DNA from: Scatophagus argus
Taxonomy: Eukaryota > Chordata > Actinopteri > Scatophagidae
NCBI RefSeq assembly: GCF_020382885.2
Contig: NC_058503.1
Span: forward strand, 17,431,535 to 17,495,534
Direction: 5' to 3'
DNA: 64,000 nucleotides
Shown: piece after piece, positions 37,501-48,400 of the stretch
Layout of the letters: each line of letters opens with the position of its first letter
Numbering within the stretch: position 1 is the stretch's first letter
Translations under genes and position numbers: made by a program
The notes under the pieces: generated by a model
Seen by the model: only the letters and a program-made list of their open reading frames with translations
Told to the model about the DNA's origin: nothing
Database searches by the model: none

Positions 37501-38011
37501 GACTTTGTATTGTTTCCCCCAAGCTTCCAGGATTACACCACCTGACAGGAAAATGTTGTTGCTTTGTGTTCTTCTGAATATTTGATGTGATTTCCTGAAA
37601 CCAAATTTTGCATTGTTTGCAGATATACACCAGGTCTCTTCCAAAATAGCAAGCTTGAAGCATCAAAGCATCTAACTGTGGCAAACTAAGAGGAGGATTT
37701 AAAATGATCATTTTCAGTAATAATAACTTTAAAAAGTGCTGAGTAGAAGCTGAAACAGAAACTTTTTACCGAGTGTGGCTCCCCTAGTGTATGTAAAATA
37801 CCACTGCATCTGACTAAATTTGAACACAATAACATGAATATGTTAAAGTCTGGACACCCACACAGGATTTATGATGGATTTTACAAATTAGATTTTTTTA
37901 CATGTTCCCACATGCTAAAACAAAGCCAGATAAGTATCTGTTTTTTCTCATGACATCCTGATCATAACGTGAATCGTTTTGTCTGTGTTTCAGGTAAAGG
38001 ATGAACTTTGA
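31504..38011 (+). CDS. poglut2: Protein O-glucosyltransferase 2 (KDEL-containing protein 1)
   Basis: POGLUT2 is an ER-lumen GT90 enzyme that adds glucose from UDP-glucose to a Ser in EGF repeats of Notch and other extracellular proteins. Exons: 31504-31697, 32898-33103, 33212-33417, 34139-34216, 34452-34624, 35321-35558, 36685-36894, 37010-37099, 37357-37461, 37994-38011, giving 505 residues against about 502 in human. Order along the protein: a hydrophobic signal peptide (about 1-27), a filamin-type Ig domain (about 35-135, with [12 protein letters not shown] and [11 protein letters not shown]), then the CAP10/GT90 domain with [58 protein letters not shown] and [15 protein letters not shown]. 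It ends HRTRVKDEL, an intact retrieval signal. Strong motif identity and the C-terminus favour POGLUT2 over POGLUT3. POGLUT1 lacks the filamin domain. tex30 follows in the same direction, as in human. Confidence 0.96.
35026..35142 (-). repeat. Teleost interspersed repeat, inverted copy in poglut2 intron
   Basis: It reads gatcgactggcgaccagtcc ... ggataagcggtatagaaaat then ggatggatga, the reverse complement of the 40994-41120 unit. It lies wholly inside the intron between exons 34452-34624 and 35321-35558. Confidence 0.8.
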
Positions 38012-38121
38012 TTGATCTGCCATCCAGTTACAGAGCAATCCATCATATATGATATACTGCCAAATCATTTCTCAGTGTCAATTAATGATGTAACTATGAT
38101 ATCACTTTATCTAATTTTTTA

Positions 38122-38127
38122 AATAAA
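38122..38127 (+). terminator. poglut2: Poly(A) signal AATAAA, poglut2
   Basis: AATAAA lies in aaataaatgtttgtctttttgta, 110 nt after the poglut2 stop, with a T/G-rich downstream element. The 3'UTR is therefore short. Confidence 0.75.
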
Positions 38128-38144
38128 TGTTTGTCTTTTTGTAT

Positions 38145-38830
38145 GTTGAAAGTGGTTGTTCTTTTTTTCTGTTTTTATATCACATATCACATATACACAC
38201 TCACAAACACAAACAAAATCAATGTCATCAAGCATCTGAGCATCTGTGTATTTTTTTCATGCTGTTTCATACTTTAATACTGTACTTTTAATACTACTAA
38301 AATTGTATGACAGTTTTAGTCACTAGTTACGTTACAAATTATGTTTTTGTTTATAAAACATACAAGGTGTTTTGTTACAAACTACCAAACAGTATATACC
38401 AGTACACCTAAAAAGATTGGCAGGAAATTAATTGCCAACAAATTTTATAATCATGTCAGTCATTTTTCAAGCAAATCGTGTAATGAAACATTTCAGCAAA
38501 TTAGTTGCAATTCCATACAAAACACAAAATAAGCTCTATGTCAGTGAAAGTTTCATATTCATGCAGTGATATGAGTCACAGCGGCCATTTTTCTGCATTG
38601 ACTAATTTTACTTTTTATACTTTTTGTAAATTTTCCTGATTTTACATATATGTATATATGTACTACATACATATTCCATACTTTTACATTACTTTTAAGT
38701 AATGTCAAGGACCTTTACTTGTAGTGGAGTAATTTAACACCGTGGTATTAGTATTTTAATTTAAAAGGATCTGAGTAGTTCCTCCACCTCCGGGGTACCC
38801 AGCCGTGTAAAGCTGTAATGACCCCTCCGA
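38145..38830. other. poglut2-tex30 intergenic spacer
   Basis: AT-rich DNA with short ATATAT and CACATAT runs and no coding signal. The last part, from about 38770, becomes GC-richer and leads into the tex30 promoter. Confidence 0.6.
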
Positions 38831-38831
38831 A

Positions 38832-38845
38832 GCACTAGATGGCAG
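38832..38845 (+). promoter_or_regulatory. CTCF-like site ahead of tex30
   Basis: GCACTAGATGGCAG matches 11 of 12 positions of the core CCASYAGRKGGC in forward orientation. It is 51 bp upstream of the tex30 start codon. It is judged by eye only. Confidence 0.35.
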
Positions 38846-38895
38846 TCACCAGCAGTCAGGTCCCACTCTGAGGGTTCCAGAGAAGAGCTGTAGTT

Positions 38896-40847
38896 ATGGA
38901 CAAATTTGGCGAGGTAAATAAACGTGGGCAACTGTAAATCAAATTAAAGTCTTTGATAGGATAACGTGCGAAGTAACGTTAAGGTTAGAATTAACTGAAG
39001 CAAGAGCCTGAAACATCACCGGAAATTTCAGGCTTAAAACAAGAACGCATCTGAAAGACACACAGCTAGCGAAGTCCGTATGAAATTCGGACAAAAACAA
39101 CAAAAATGCTCTAAAAAGCCCAGTTTTAAATGTTACTGGATAACGTTAGTTGCTACATTTTGTTAGCTTCCACGGCTACAATGAATTATTGAAGCGTTCA
39201 AAATAACAATTAAACTAGCAGTATATACAGGATATACATACACAACATCAGTAAATCAACAATTGTAATATAATTAACATTATCTTGAAATTGCCTCGCT
39301 TAATACCCTAACCAAAGTGTAGAGATACTACTCACTGACTGCTCACTGATTTTCAGGACACAGTGAAGGTACCATTTGGGACAAAATGTCTGGATGCTGT
39401 CTTGTGTTTCCCTGCCTCAGCAAAACGCGTCCACACAGCCGTTATTCTCACACATGGGGCCGGAGGAGACATGAACTTCAGACATCTGGTTTCTCTGGCA
39501 CAGGCCTTGGCTTCACATGGCTTCCTCTGTCTGCGTTTCACATGCAAAGGTTTGAACTTGGGTTACAGAGTGAAGGCGTACCGTGCAGTGTGGGTAAGGA
39601 AGGAATCAGTCAGTCTTACCTATACAGGAGTGTTTTTGTGCTGTTACAGCAGGTTCAGAGCCAATAAGAAGCTGTACACACTTGTGTTTCCTCCCCAGGA
39701 CTACTTGAAATCACTACAGAGGTTTACCATAAAGCATATATTTGTTGGAGGTAAGCAGCAATAGTAGACTTATTGTATATCACTTGAAATAAATTCATAT
39801 AGAAACACATCACATAGATCATTTGTTGAGTGTAATAAATACTGTTCTGTGTGTGGTTTATCTGCATTACCTTAAAAAAAACTGCATCCCTGAGTCCCCA
39901 AAAAATTGGGGCCCTGGGTAAAACAAGTACAGTACAGTACAAAGACAGTGTATTCAATATTGTACCTCAGCAACCTCATTGATTGCTAGAAATATATGCT
40001 TATTCGTGGATGAATTCATATCAGTGTAAGATTCAGTGTTCGTAAATCTGACTATAAACATTTTCTTGTCCAAAACTGTCCATATTGTATTACTTAAAAA
40101 AAATACTGCATCACAAAATACAGCAAGATGTCTCTGTTCTGTCCACAGGCAGGTCAATGGGATGTCGTGCTGCTGCAGCTTTAGCCAGACAGCTGAGCGA
40201 TGAATCAGAGGATGCAATGCGAGGAGTCATCTGCCTGTCTTTCCCCCTGCACCCCCCAGCACAGACACACACCCATCGGCAACGCAGCGAACATCTCAGG
40301 GAGCTACCTGAACACATGCCTGTCCTGTTTGTGTCAGGTACTGAGGACAACATGTGTGACAGGGTGAGGATGCTTAGCTTATGCATATTAAATTACAAAT
40401 GTTTTTTGTCATTATTCTCATATCTTCAGTTGAAATGTAGAGTTTGTGCTCTGGTGAGGTATCACAGGAATGTTTATATTTTCATAACTCACATATACAG
40501 GATTGATTGTTGATCATAAAGTCTGGTCCTCTACTATTTTGTATAGCGTGAACAATATCCAACAATATTGCATGTGCAGTATTGTATTTATTCTATAGTC
40601 TTAGTCTGTATAATGTATTGTTCTTTCATATCCCAACAAGTGTCACAGTAGTGTTTTCTGAATTTTGTTTTCTGCCTTTGCTCAGGTTCTTTTGGACGGG
40701 GTAGTAAAAGAAATGAAAGCCCAAGTTGATGTTTTCTGGCTAAAAGGAGGCAGCCATGGCCTGACAGTGAAGGGAAGGTCAGAGGATTCTGTGCTGGAGG
40801 AAGTGAATTTACAAGTGATCACCTGGTTGAGTAAGCAGGGAACATAG
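38896..40847 (+). CDS. tex30: Testis-expressed protein 30 (alpha/beta hydrolase fold)
   Basis: TEX30 belongs to the KANL3/TEX30 alpha/beta-hydrolase-like family. Its substrate and cellular role are not established. Exons: 38896-38913 (only MDKFGE), 39357-39593, 39699-39750, 40149-40363, 40686-40847, giving 227 residues, the same as the human protein. Visible landmarks are VKVPFGTKCLDAVLCFPAS, ILTHGAGGDMNFRHL, ASHGFLCLRFTCKGLN, then VGGRSMGCRAAAALA. The GRSMG is a nucleophile elbow (GxSxG), SGTEDNMCD carries a candidate acid and GGSHGLTVKG a candidate His, so the catalytic triad appears intact. The start is chosen because ATGGACAAATTTGGCGAG ends exactly at a donor and joins in frame to the conserved exon 2. 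No signal peptide is seen. Confidence 0.94.
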
Positions 40848-40903
40848 ATTAACTTATGTTGTTTTGTCTGTTTTTATTTTCATTTTCTTTGTTTTGTTCA
40901 TTA

Positions 40904-40909
40904 AATAAA
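40904..40909 (+). terminator. tex30: Poly(A) signal AATAAA, tex30
   Basis: AATAAA in ttaaataaaaatagc, 57 nt after the tex30 stop, followed by T-rich sequence. Confidence 0.75.
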
Positions 40910-40993
40910 AATAGCATTTTTACACAATGTGAGCAAATAGTTTTGTCTTTTTTTTATCAGAAATTTTAAACTAAACTAAATGGAGAAACTATT

Positions 40994-41120
40994 CATCCAT
41001 CCATCCATCCATTTTCTATACCGTTTATCCATCAGGGTCGCGGGGGAGCTGGAGCCCAGCTGACTATGGGCGAGAGGCGGGGTTCACCCTGGACTGGTCG
41101 CCAGTCTGTCGCAGGGCAGA
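40994..41120 (+). repeat. Teleost interspersed repeat ('ttttctatacc ... ggtcgccag')
   Basis: It starts with (catc)n, then attttctataccg, and passes through gaggcggggttcaccctgg to ctggtcgccagtctgtcgc. The same unit occurs at 35026-35142 on the other strand and, more diverged, at 10993-11090. The family is abundant in fish genomes and may be a LINE-derived tail. I cannot name the family with certainty. Confidence 0.8.
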
Positions 41121-41400
41121 AACTATCCATTGCTACCACAAACACATTAATGTCTAAGAAAATAACTCTTAACCACCTTTAACATTAGGCCTGTTTTGCT
41201 GGTCACCTCAGCCAGAAACTCTTCACCTGTGCACAAAATCTGATATAAATAATACTACAATACTACAATACTACATTAGCACATTGACTCAGAAGCGGTG
41301 TTGGACTGTTGAGACTCTGCACAGTCGTATTTGTCAGTTTCATGAGCTGCACGCTGGGATCTCGTATAAATGACTACACTTTTTCATTTTTCTTACAAGT

Positions 41401-41554
41401 TTCCAGGTGTTTCCGGGTTAGTGTGAACTGGCTTCGAGGCGCGCGCTGTCCGCTGTGCCTTTAACGCGAACTCGTGACGTTTATATTTACTCGACCCCAA
41501 TTGGCTGGCTGATTTCCGCATATTGTGTTAGTGCTTAGGAAGGCTTTGCAAAGC
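41401..41554 (+). promoter_or_regulatory. nepro: nepro promoter region
   Basis: A GC-rich patch with gcgcgcg, TGACGT (41475-41480, CRE half-site) and the palindrome CCAATTGG (41497-41504, CCAAT box on both strands) sits just ahead of the nepro start codon. It is an inferred TATA-less promoter. The spacer to the tex30 poly(A) signal is under 0.65 kb. Confidence 0.5.
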
Positions 41555-44500
41555 ATGGCAGAAGAGCTGTGGAACAGGGTAAACATTCCCTTTCCCGGTG
41601 CCGTTTCTAGTGTCCGTGTGCACTACAGCTCAAGCACAGGTACGGACGCCAATAAGCTGAACATGTCGATTTTTGTTAGCGTCATTTCTGTGGTAAAACT
41701 TTGGAGTATAAACAAACCACGTGGGAGAGCGTATTTGTGCCCCCCAGCAGCGTTGACCTTAACGTGAATGCATTGTGATGTGTTAGCATTGTTGCTGTTC
41801 TGCAGATACGACTGTTAAATCCCTGTTGGTGGAAAACGAGAAGGCGCTTCAACTCATTCGGAGTGAGATATTTCAAACGGAGGTGCGAGTCCTGTACGAG
41901 CTGCTGTACATCCTAAATAACAGCTCCAGAGGGAACAAGACGTTCAAAGGCTTGAAACAGGTGAGGGTTGGTGGCGGAAGTATTTACTCAACAAAGTAGG
42001 AGTTGAGTGCAAATCTTCTCAAACGGGAGAATTTGCTTTATTTAATTTGTTATAGTTTTGAGGTTTAGGCTGAACAAAATAAGCATTGTGAAGGTGTCAC
42101 TGCGTAACTGTGAACTTTCCCAAAGCTTTTATAAACCAATCGGATAGTAAGCAGGTAAATCCATGATGAAGGCTAACCATTAGCTGCAGTCCAATCAGCT
42201 GAACCAGCTACAACAGTACAGTAAAATCCTGCTTTTACATGAACGCATTACTAGTAATAGTCTAATAATATGAAAGGTTAACATTTTTCTGCATTGAATA
42301 TTTTTAATGCTTATACATTTTTGTTATACTTCAGTAAGATTTTACATACTCTGTGTATTTTTACAATGTGGTATATGTATTTTCATTAAGGATCTGCACA
42401 TTTCCTCCTTTGAGGAGTGTGGATAAAGTGTCCACATCATCAGGATGTGTGATCGTTGATATGTTTTAGTCTTGGTGATGGTAAATTTGCTGTGTATTAA
42501 AGACAAGGTTGAGTAAAACCAAAGAACTTTATGTTATGTTTCACACTTTGTCTTCCTCTCGCAGGTTGAACAATGCATAAACAGGCTGAAGTGCATGAAG
42601 CTTGATGTTGCTCTGCAAGAGCTGACAGACCTGTGTCCCAATAGGATTCAGAGGTAGGCAGAAAGGTTTATTGGCTCAGTGTGATGCGCTGTGCTTGCCA
42701 GGTGTTTTAAGAACATACAAGCCAGTATCAATCAGAATCAGAATTGTCTTTATTGCCATGTAAGTGAAGAGGTTTCACATTACTAGGAATTTGTCATGGT
42801 GATTGGTGCATACATAGAACATAAGAACGAGTAACATATAATAATAGAATAAAATAAAATAGAATAAGGTAAAACAAAATAAGATAAGTAAAATAAATAT
42901 GGTTCTGGAGGTAGTACAAAAGGGAGGTAGTACAGAATTGAAGTAATGCAAGTAGGTGAGGTAAACAGTGCAAATGGTGCAAATCAAACAAAGCGTTTAC
43001 TGTTTATCTTATACACCCCACTTGGTCATGCTTCAAATATCCAATGCACGCCAACATTGTCTCAATGAGCTCAAGCACCAAACTTCCACATGTGGTCAAC
43101 ACGTCAGCAAGATCGAAAAGGGTACAAAACAACAATAAAACAATTTATGTATAAACACAGAAAAAAATATATGTCTCCTAAGTTTTCTAAGTATCTTATG
43201 TATTGAAGAGAAAACAGACTAATTTACATAAGAGCACTGGCAAGAGGTTGTAGGGATGAAAAAGAAGTACTGGAGACTATTGAGCCATAGGAAGGTCACT
43301 TGACTCTGCAGTTTAAACTGTGTTAGTTTGGAGCTTCATATTCTTTAAAGTTTTACATGGGAGGCTGCAGTTATCTTTGTTTATCCACTCTGTGTGTGTG
43401 TGTGTGTGTTTTTAGAGGAGTGAGCATCAAGGCCGGGGAGTGCGATGTTCCCAGTCAGCCCTTGCTGGAGTGGCTCTGTCTCAAAGTGTTGGGAGCCGCC
43501 CAGCTGATGAGCTGCACATTAAATCGCTGCAGCCGAGCTTTCTCGTATCCTTTTCACAACGTGTTCAGGGACACGAAGAGCAATCTGACAGAAATCTGAT
43601 ATTCCTTTGTACTTGTGGACCTTAAAAGACATTTGCTTCAGGCTCACAAAGCAGCAGATGAAATGGGAGGAGTTTGTTGTCCTGAATGTGGTGATTACCA
43701 GCATGCTCAGTCGTCTCTGGTGAGTGCTCTCCTCCGCTCTTCTTCGCCATCACATCTAAAGCTGCTGAGGAGTGCAAGAAGACGAGGAGTTAAGATCTGT
43801 ATTTGAAATAGTTTGGTTTGTGTTTCTGTTTAGCTTCCACAGTCTAAATCTGCCCCCCTTTGTGCTCCATCAGGGTGATTTGCCGTGGTGTCCTGGTCAG
43901 CCTGTCCACTCTGTATCAGCAGCTGCTGCAGCTCCTCAGAGAAGTAGCCAATGCAAAGCCCATGCCCTTCCTCAGAGACTTCTCCCTGCCAGGAGATATG
44001 ACTGAGTTCCTGTGTCCCTCTGATGCACACTTACTGTCCAAACAGTCAGCACACATTCCCCATGACAAACACTACAAGGAGAAGCAGCTGAGGAGAAAGA
44101 AAACTCCAGTCAGTCTTCAAGTCAAGAAGCAGGGTCAGAAAAGGAAGGTTAAAGAGGACCTGGGTGTTGCTGTTCAAAGAGGTGTGTGTGCGTTTTTTTT
44201 TATCATTTTCATCTCAATCTGTGCCTTTATCAGCTCTCTATAATAAATAACAATAATAAGAACAATAATAATTCATTTATGTAGCTTTTTTTTTAAATTT
44301 TACTTACAGGTGTGGTTCTGGACACTGATCTGAAGTCTTTTCTCAAGGTATGTGAGCAGATGAATGAATTATATAATATATATTTGTGTGTGTGTTATTA
44401 TTTAAAGAATATTTAATTGCTTAGTGTCAAGTCACCTAATCATCTTATCTAATGATTGCATCCCTCTGGTACCAAAGATCAAATCCCTCCCACAGGAAAC

Positions 44501-45295
44501 ACACAAGACTAACAGGAAACAGACATTCCAGAAACAAGTGAAAGAGGCTACGACTTTCAAAGAAATGGCCTCTCACCTCGAAGAAATGATCGTATGGTGC
44601 AAAGCCCAGAATATGAAAAAGGAAAAACGACTCTTGAACTTCACGCTTTTGAAGTGCCAAAGAATGAAGTGCTTGGAGGCAGCAGGTTACAAGTAAGAGC
44701 AATACTGCAGAGTATACACAGTAGTCACTCTGTTAGCTGTGCAATCTCTTGCAATTCAAAATAACAGCTCTGCCATAAATTCTACTTTTACCCAGTTTTT
44801 AATGTTCAGTTTCGGGTGACGCTGTTGCAGATGTGCCTAATAAATTGGACCACTGTGTGCTGAAGTGAAACTCCATATTTAAGTATTTTGTGCCGCAGTT
44901 GCTGCTAATACTAATTCAATTGCATATTTCTATAATTTGTCCTCCTCTCCAGTGTCCAGAGGAAGTTGCATATCTTCAAACAGGAAGCTCATTGGGCTTC
45001 ATCTCCTCAGGGGTCAGTGCCAAGAACCTGTCGGTCTCCTGCTGTGATGAAGAGGAAAGCTCGCTCGAGAACTCGTTTTCATTCACTCAGGAGTCAATTT
45101 AAGTCTTCAGCAGTAAGGGGTGGTGTCAAAAAGAAGAAAAATCAGAAGAGACAAAGGAAAAGGACCGAGTTATCAGTGTCTGGACTGTCAGAGGACAACC
45201 AGAGAAACAGGACTACATATAAGGCAGCATCTCCCACCAGTGAGCATGACAGTCATGATGACATAGATGATATATTTGCCTCTGCAGGTTTATGA
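41555..45295 (+). CDS. nepro: Nucleolus and neural progenitor protein
   Basis: NEPRO (human C3orf17) is a nucleolar protein needed for early development and neural progenitor maintenance, related to RNase MRP-associated Rmp1 of yeasts. Exons by my model: 41555-41639, 41806-41960, 42565-42653, 43416-43544, 43642-43719, 43874-44181, 44310-44347, 44478-44692, 44953-45295, about 479 residues (human 567). Matches to the human protein in order: [108 protein letters not shown], and the acidic end [12 protein letters not shown]. The C-terminal third is Lys/Arg-rich ([12 protein letters not shown]), fitting nucleolar targeting. The central two exons are recovered only with a short 97-bp intron at 43545-43641. 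I saw no canonical AATAAA close downstream. Confidence 0.9.
42730..42990 (+). repeat. Teleost interspersed repeat ('aatcagaatcagaatt ... ggaatttgtc')
   Basis: It begins atcagaatcagaattgtctt tattgccatg and continues aggaatttgtcatggtgatt ggtgcatacat. The rest is A-rich (aataaaataaaat and similar). It lies in the nepro intron between exons 42565-42653 and 43416-43544. Confidence 0.7.
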
Positions 45296-45452
45296 CACAT
45301 CCAGTTACGCTATGCTCAGTATATGAAACATTCCTCTGTTTTGAAAGGAAGCTTAGATGAAATGCAAATTTTAAGTGTATTGATGATTGCACATTACGTG
45401 GATGTTAAGAGTCTTTGCACACAAAGCATCCCAGTGCTCCAGATGTAAGATG

Positions 45453-45492
45453 GTGTTAACAGAACAGGTCCAAAGACCAGTTCTGTTAACAC
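45453..45492 (+). repeat. Near-perfect hairpin downstream of nepro
   Basis: The arms are GTGTTAACAGAAC (45453-45465) and GTTCTGTTAACAC (45480-45492), perfect complements. Inside them are an A/A mismatch, a GGTC/GACC pair and a CAAA loop. It lies 158 nt after the nepro stop, probably in its 3'UTR. Confidence 0.85.
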
Positions 45493-45499
45493 TAATTTT

Positions 45500-48400
45500 A
45501 AGAAATATGAGGCTCTGACTCAATCGTTATTTAAAACATAAGTTAATGGGTCAAATGAGGAAACAATTGCTTATTGTTGCAGTTAGATGAGCTTGTGTTG
45601 TTCCTGCCCACTGAAGCCTTAGATTATGAGACTTTGGCTTTCAGACATTCACTCCTCTTCTGGCTACAGCACACGCATGGTGAAATGTTTAATATTAGAG
45701 CTGTTAGGTGCACAGCTTCCACTCTCTTAAAACAGTATTACAGTATCATAACATGCCACTTCTTATGCACAGCAAAGTAAAATCAGTTTGATTAATCATC
45801 TGGTACTGAGAATTAGGTCATTTTGAGGGATAAATGCCATCAGTGTTGCAGATGCTGTGCCAAGAAGGGGCTTTTGTGGTAATGTTAAATTAATTCCCCA
45901 GTGATGACTGGGGAAACTGAGCAGCTTGTTAAGACTCTGATGATATGTCTGGCTCCACCTGGTGGAGTTGATAAATGAATGCACTCGATGAGTTCCAGAC
46001 TGTTCATTGTTTCTCAGAGAACATAAAATTAGTCTTCCAACCTTATTATCTGTAATGTCCTCAGCAGAGGCAATGTGGAAGCAGAGGTGTTAATCTTTTC
46101 CTTTATAACTGAATATGAGTGAGTGCTCGCATGAACACAGCACACTGGCAGTGGGGTGCATCAGTAGGCATGGTGGCCTTAGCTCTGGGCTTTTCACGTC
46201 TAGTGAAAGAGCTTTAAGAGCACAAGTGGCATCATGTCGAAACCATGCAGGTGTCTGGCAGTCCATAGAAAGTGTGAAGGCTCAGGAGTGGGGGCTGTGC
46301 ACTAAAATTGATTCTAAAGGGTTAGTTTTATTGCAGCCTGTGTTCTTGCTGCCCACTTTCTTATCATCCTCTGCCAAAAAAGACAGTCCTCCCATCTGTG
46401 CAAATACAGCGGTTCAGTTTTCCTCCCCCTCACTGAGACTGACGAGGTTAAGTTACGGCCTCGCATCAGCCCACCAGCGTTATTTGTGCATATGCATGTG
46501 CAGATTCTTGACTCTTGACTTTTGTGCTTTTTAGGTTTCATCTAAACCAGTTAGTCAACCTATGTACCCGTCTGCAGAGGAAAAGCCTTGGATATTTGTT
46601 TTCTGTATATGTGCACACAACAGAAGTCATACATTTTTTGTCTCTGCATGAAATTAGAGTCACTGTGGTCAGTGCTATCAGTATACAGATATACAGTATT
46701 TACACTTGATTGGAGGTACAATTTGCACAAATGGGGGTACACATGCCAGCAGAACTTTATGAACACAGCAAAGCTATTAACGTCACCAAAGAGTAAAGAA
46801 AACCAAATTTATATTTTACAGATCTTTTCCTTGGCAGAAAACACAACTGAATAAATTAATCTATAAAAAGCTGGATGTGCGCCTTGTCGAAAATTTGAAA
46901 AGACCAAGGATGAAGACAGTATTTTTCATTCAGTGTAAAAAGTTTGACTGACCTTGCTGCTTTTAATTTAGAAATACAAAATAAACTCAGAACAGCATAA
47001 ATTAACAGCAACTTTGAGAGTGGTGCATTCATACAGTTTAGTTGTGTGTTTTATGAACAGATTCTGGGCTGGTGAGATAATTAAGATGTGTTTACTGACC
47101 TTGTCCTCGTTACCTTAGATAAGCCACTTGTAAATTGACAAGATGTTTAAGTACTACATTTTGTTGCCAGTGAACAGTAACGGCATGTAAAATATTGAAA
47201 TGTAGGTCTGGTTTATGTCTTGTCCCAGGTGTACACCTTAAGGGCCTTCATCATTATCTGGCTATGGTAGCAAATCTTCATCACCATTGGCTGCCTGTTT
47301 ACAGTAGGGAGACTGTATTTTGTGAGACACCCCATCTGTCTGCTTCTGTTCACCAAGAGGTATTTAATAAAACTGTAAACACGTGGTTCCACATGGTTGG
47401 GTTCAGTGCTGTTTGTGTTAGAGTGAGTGGTTCTTCAGGGATTCTACGAAAGCATCCATCATGTCGGTGGGGCATAATATGACCTAAAACAGGCAAAAGA
47501 ACATAAAGTTCTGTGTTCCCAATATGCTGTTTTTCAGTTTATTTCCCTGCCACCTCGTGTCTTAGGTCTCAGCTTTTGTATGGCGTGGCACGTAGCCATT
47601 CTCAACATTTAAATCTTGAGGCGTATTAAATCATCCTCCACAGAGACAATAAAAATCAAAGTAGAGCCATACAGGCCTGTAGTGACATTCATTTCTCAGT
47701 TTGGCCTCCAACAGCTCACTGAAGTAAAGCATAAAATTGAAACAGTTCCATTAATTAAGTGGGTAAATAAGCAGAGACGAGGTCGAAATCCTGATAAAGG
47801 CCAAAGGGCCATTGAATATAAACGGCGGCTTTCAATCCTGATATATTTAATTTGTTCATTATGATTATGTCTAGAAATAGGCAGTGTTATATCTTGCCTA
47901 CATGTATCAAATTTTTATCTTATTAATTCTATTAGTTCAAATTTGCTTATGAAGTGAAGCCTATTATAGGCTGAGCTCCTCATTTTATAGATATAAGGAG
48001 GTTATTCAGACTGGGAGGAAATATAACATACATTCTTTAATAACATATTTCATCAAGTGTGTGGTTTGTGCTATTTTAATGTTTTTATCCAAGAATATCT
48101 GAGAAAATCCTCCAGAGTGCTCTTTCATCATTGCCATACTAGAGAGCTGAGACCTGAAACTTACTGTATGGATGTGGTCTATATGTGCACTATATTCCCC
48201 TGCTGTAATAAATATAGAAAGATAATCACAGTGGAAGTGCAGACCTTTTTATTTTACAGGTTTGAGGCCAGTGTATATGTATATGTGCTAACAAAATCTG
48301 TTGGGAACGCTCACTGACAAGTTTTTATTCCGCTCTATAAATATGACGTGTAAAAGCTCCCAGCTATACCATTACCATCCCTTCCATTTGCTGTATGTGC

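Noticed and set aside
31504..38011. POGLUT1 or POGLUT3 as the identity
   Set aside because: POGLUT1 lacks the filamin domain. The sequence and the DDLFPC..HR..KDEL end are closest to POGLUT2, and tex30 next door supports this.
39363..39764. Starting tex30 at the GTG of 39363
   Set aside because: A eukaryotic GTG start is improbable, and the 18-nt exon 38896-38913 supplies an ATG and joins in frame.
43615..43806. A zinc-finger-like frame ([16 protein letters not shown]) in nepro
   Set aside because: It is the wrong frame. The correct frame gives [19 protein letters not shown], which matches NEPRO.
47616..47864. An 82-codon + strand frame in the nepro-ralb spacer
   Set aside because: Low-complexity composition, no family resemblance and no splice context. 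The block looks like non-coding conserved DNA.
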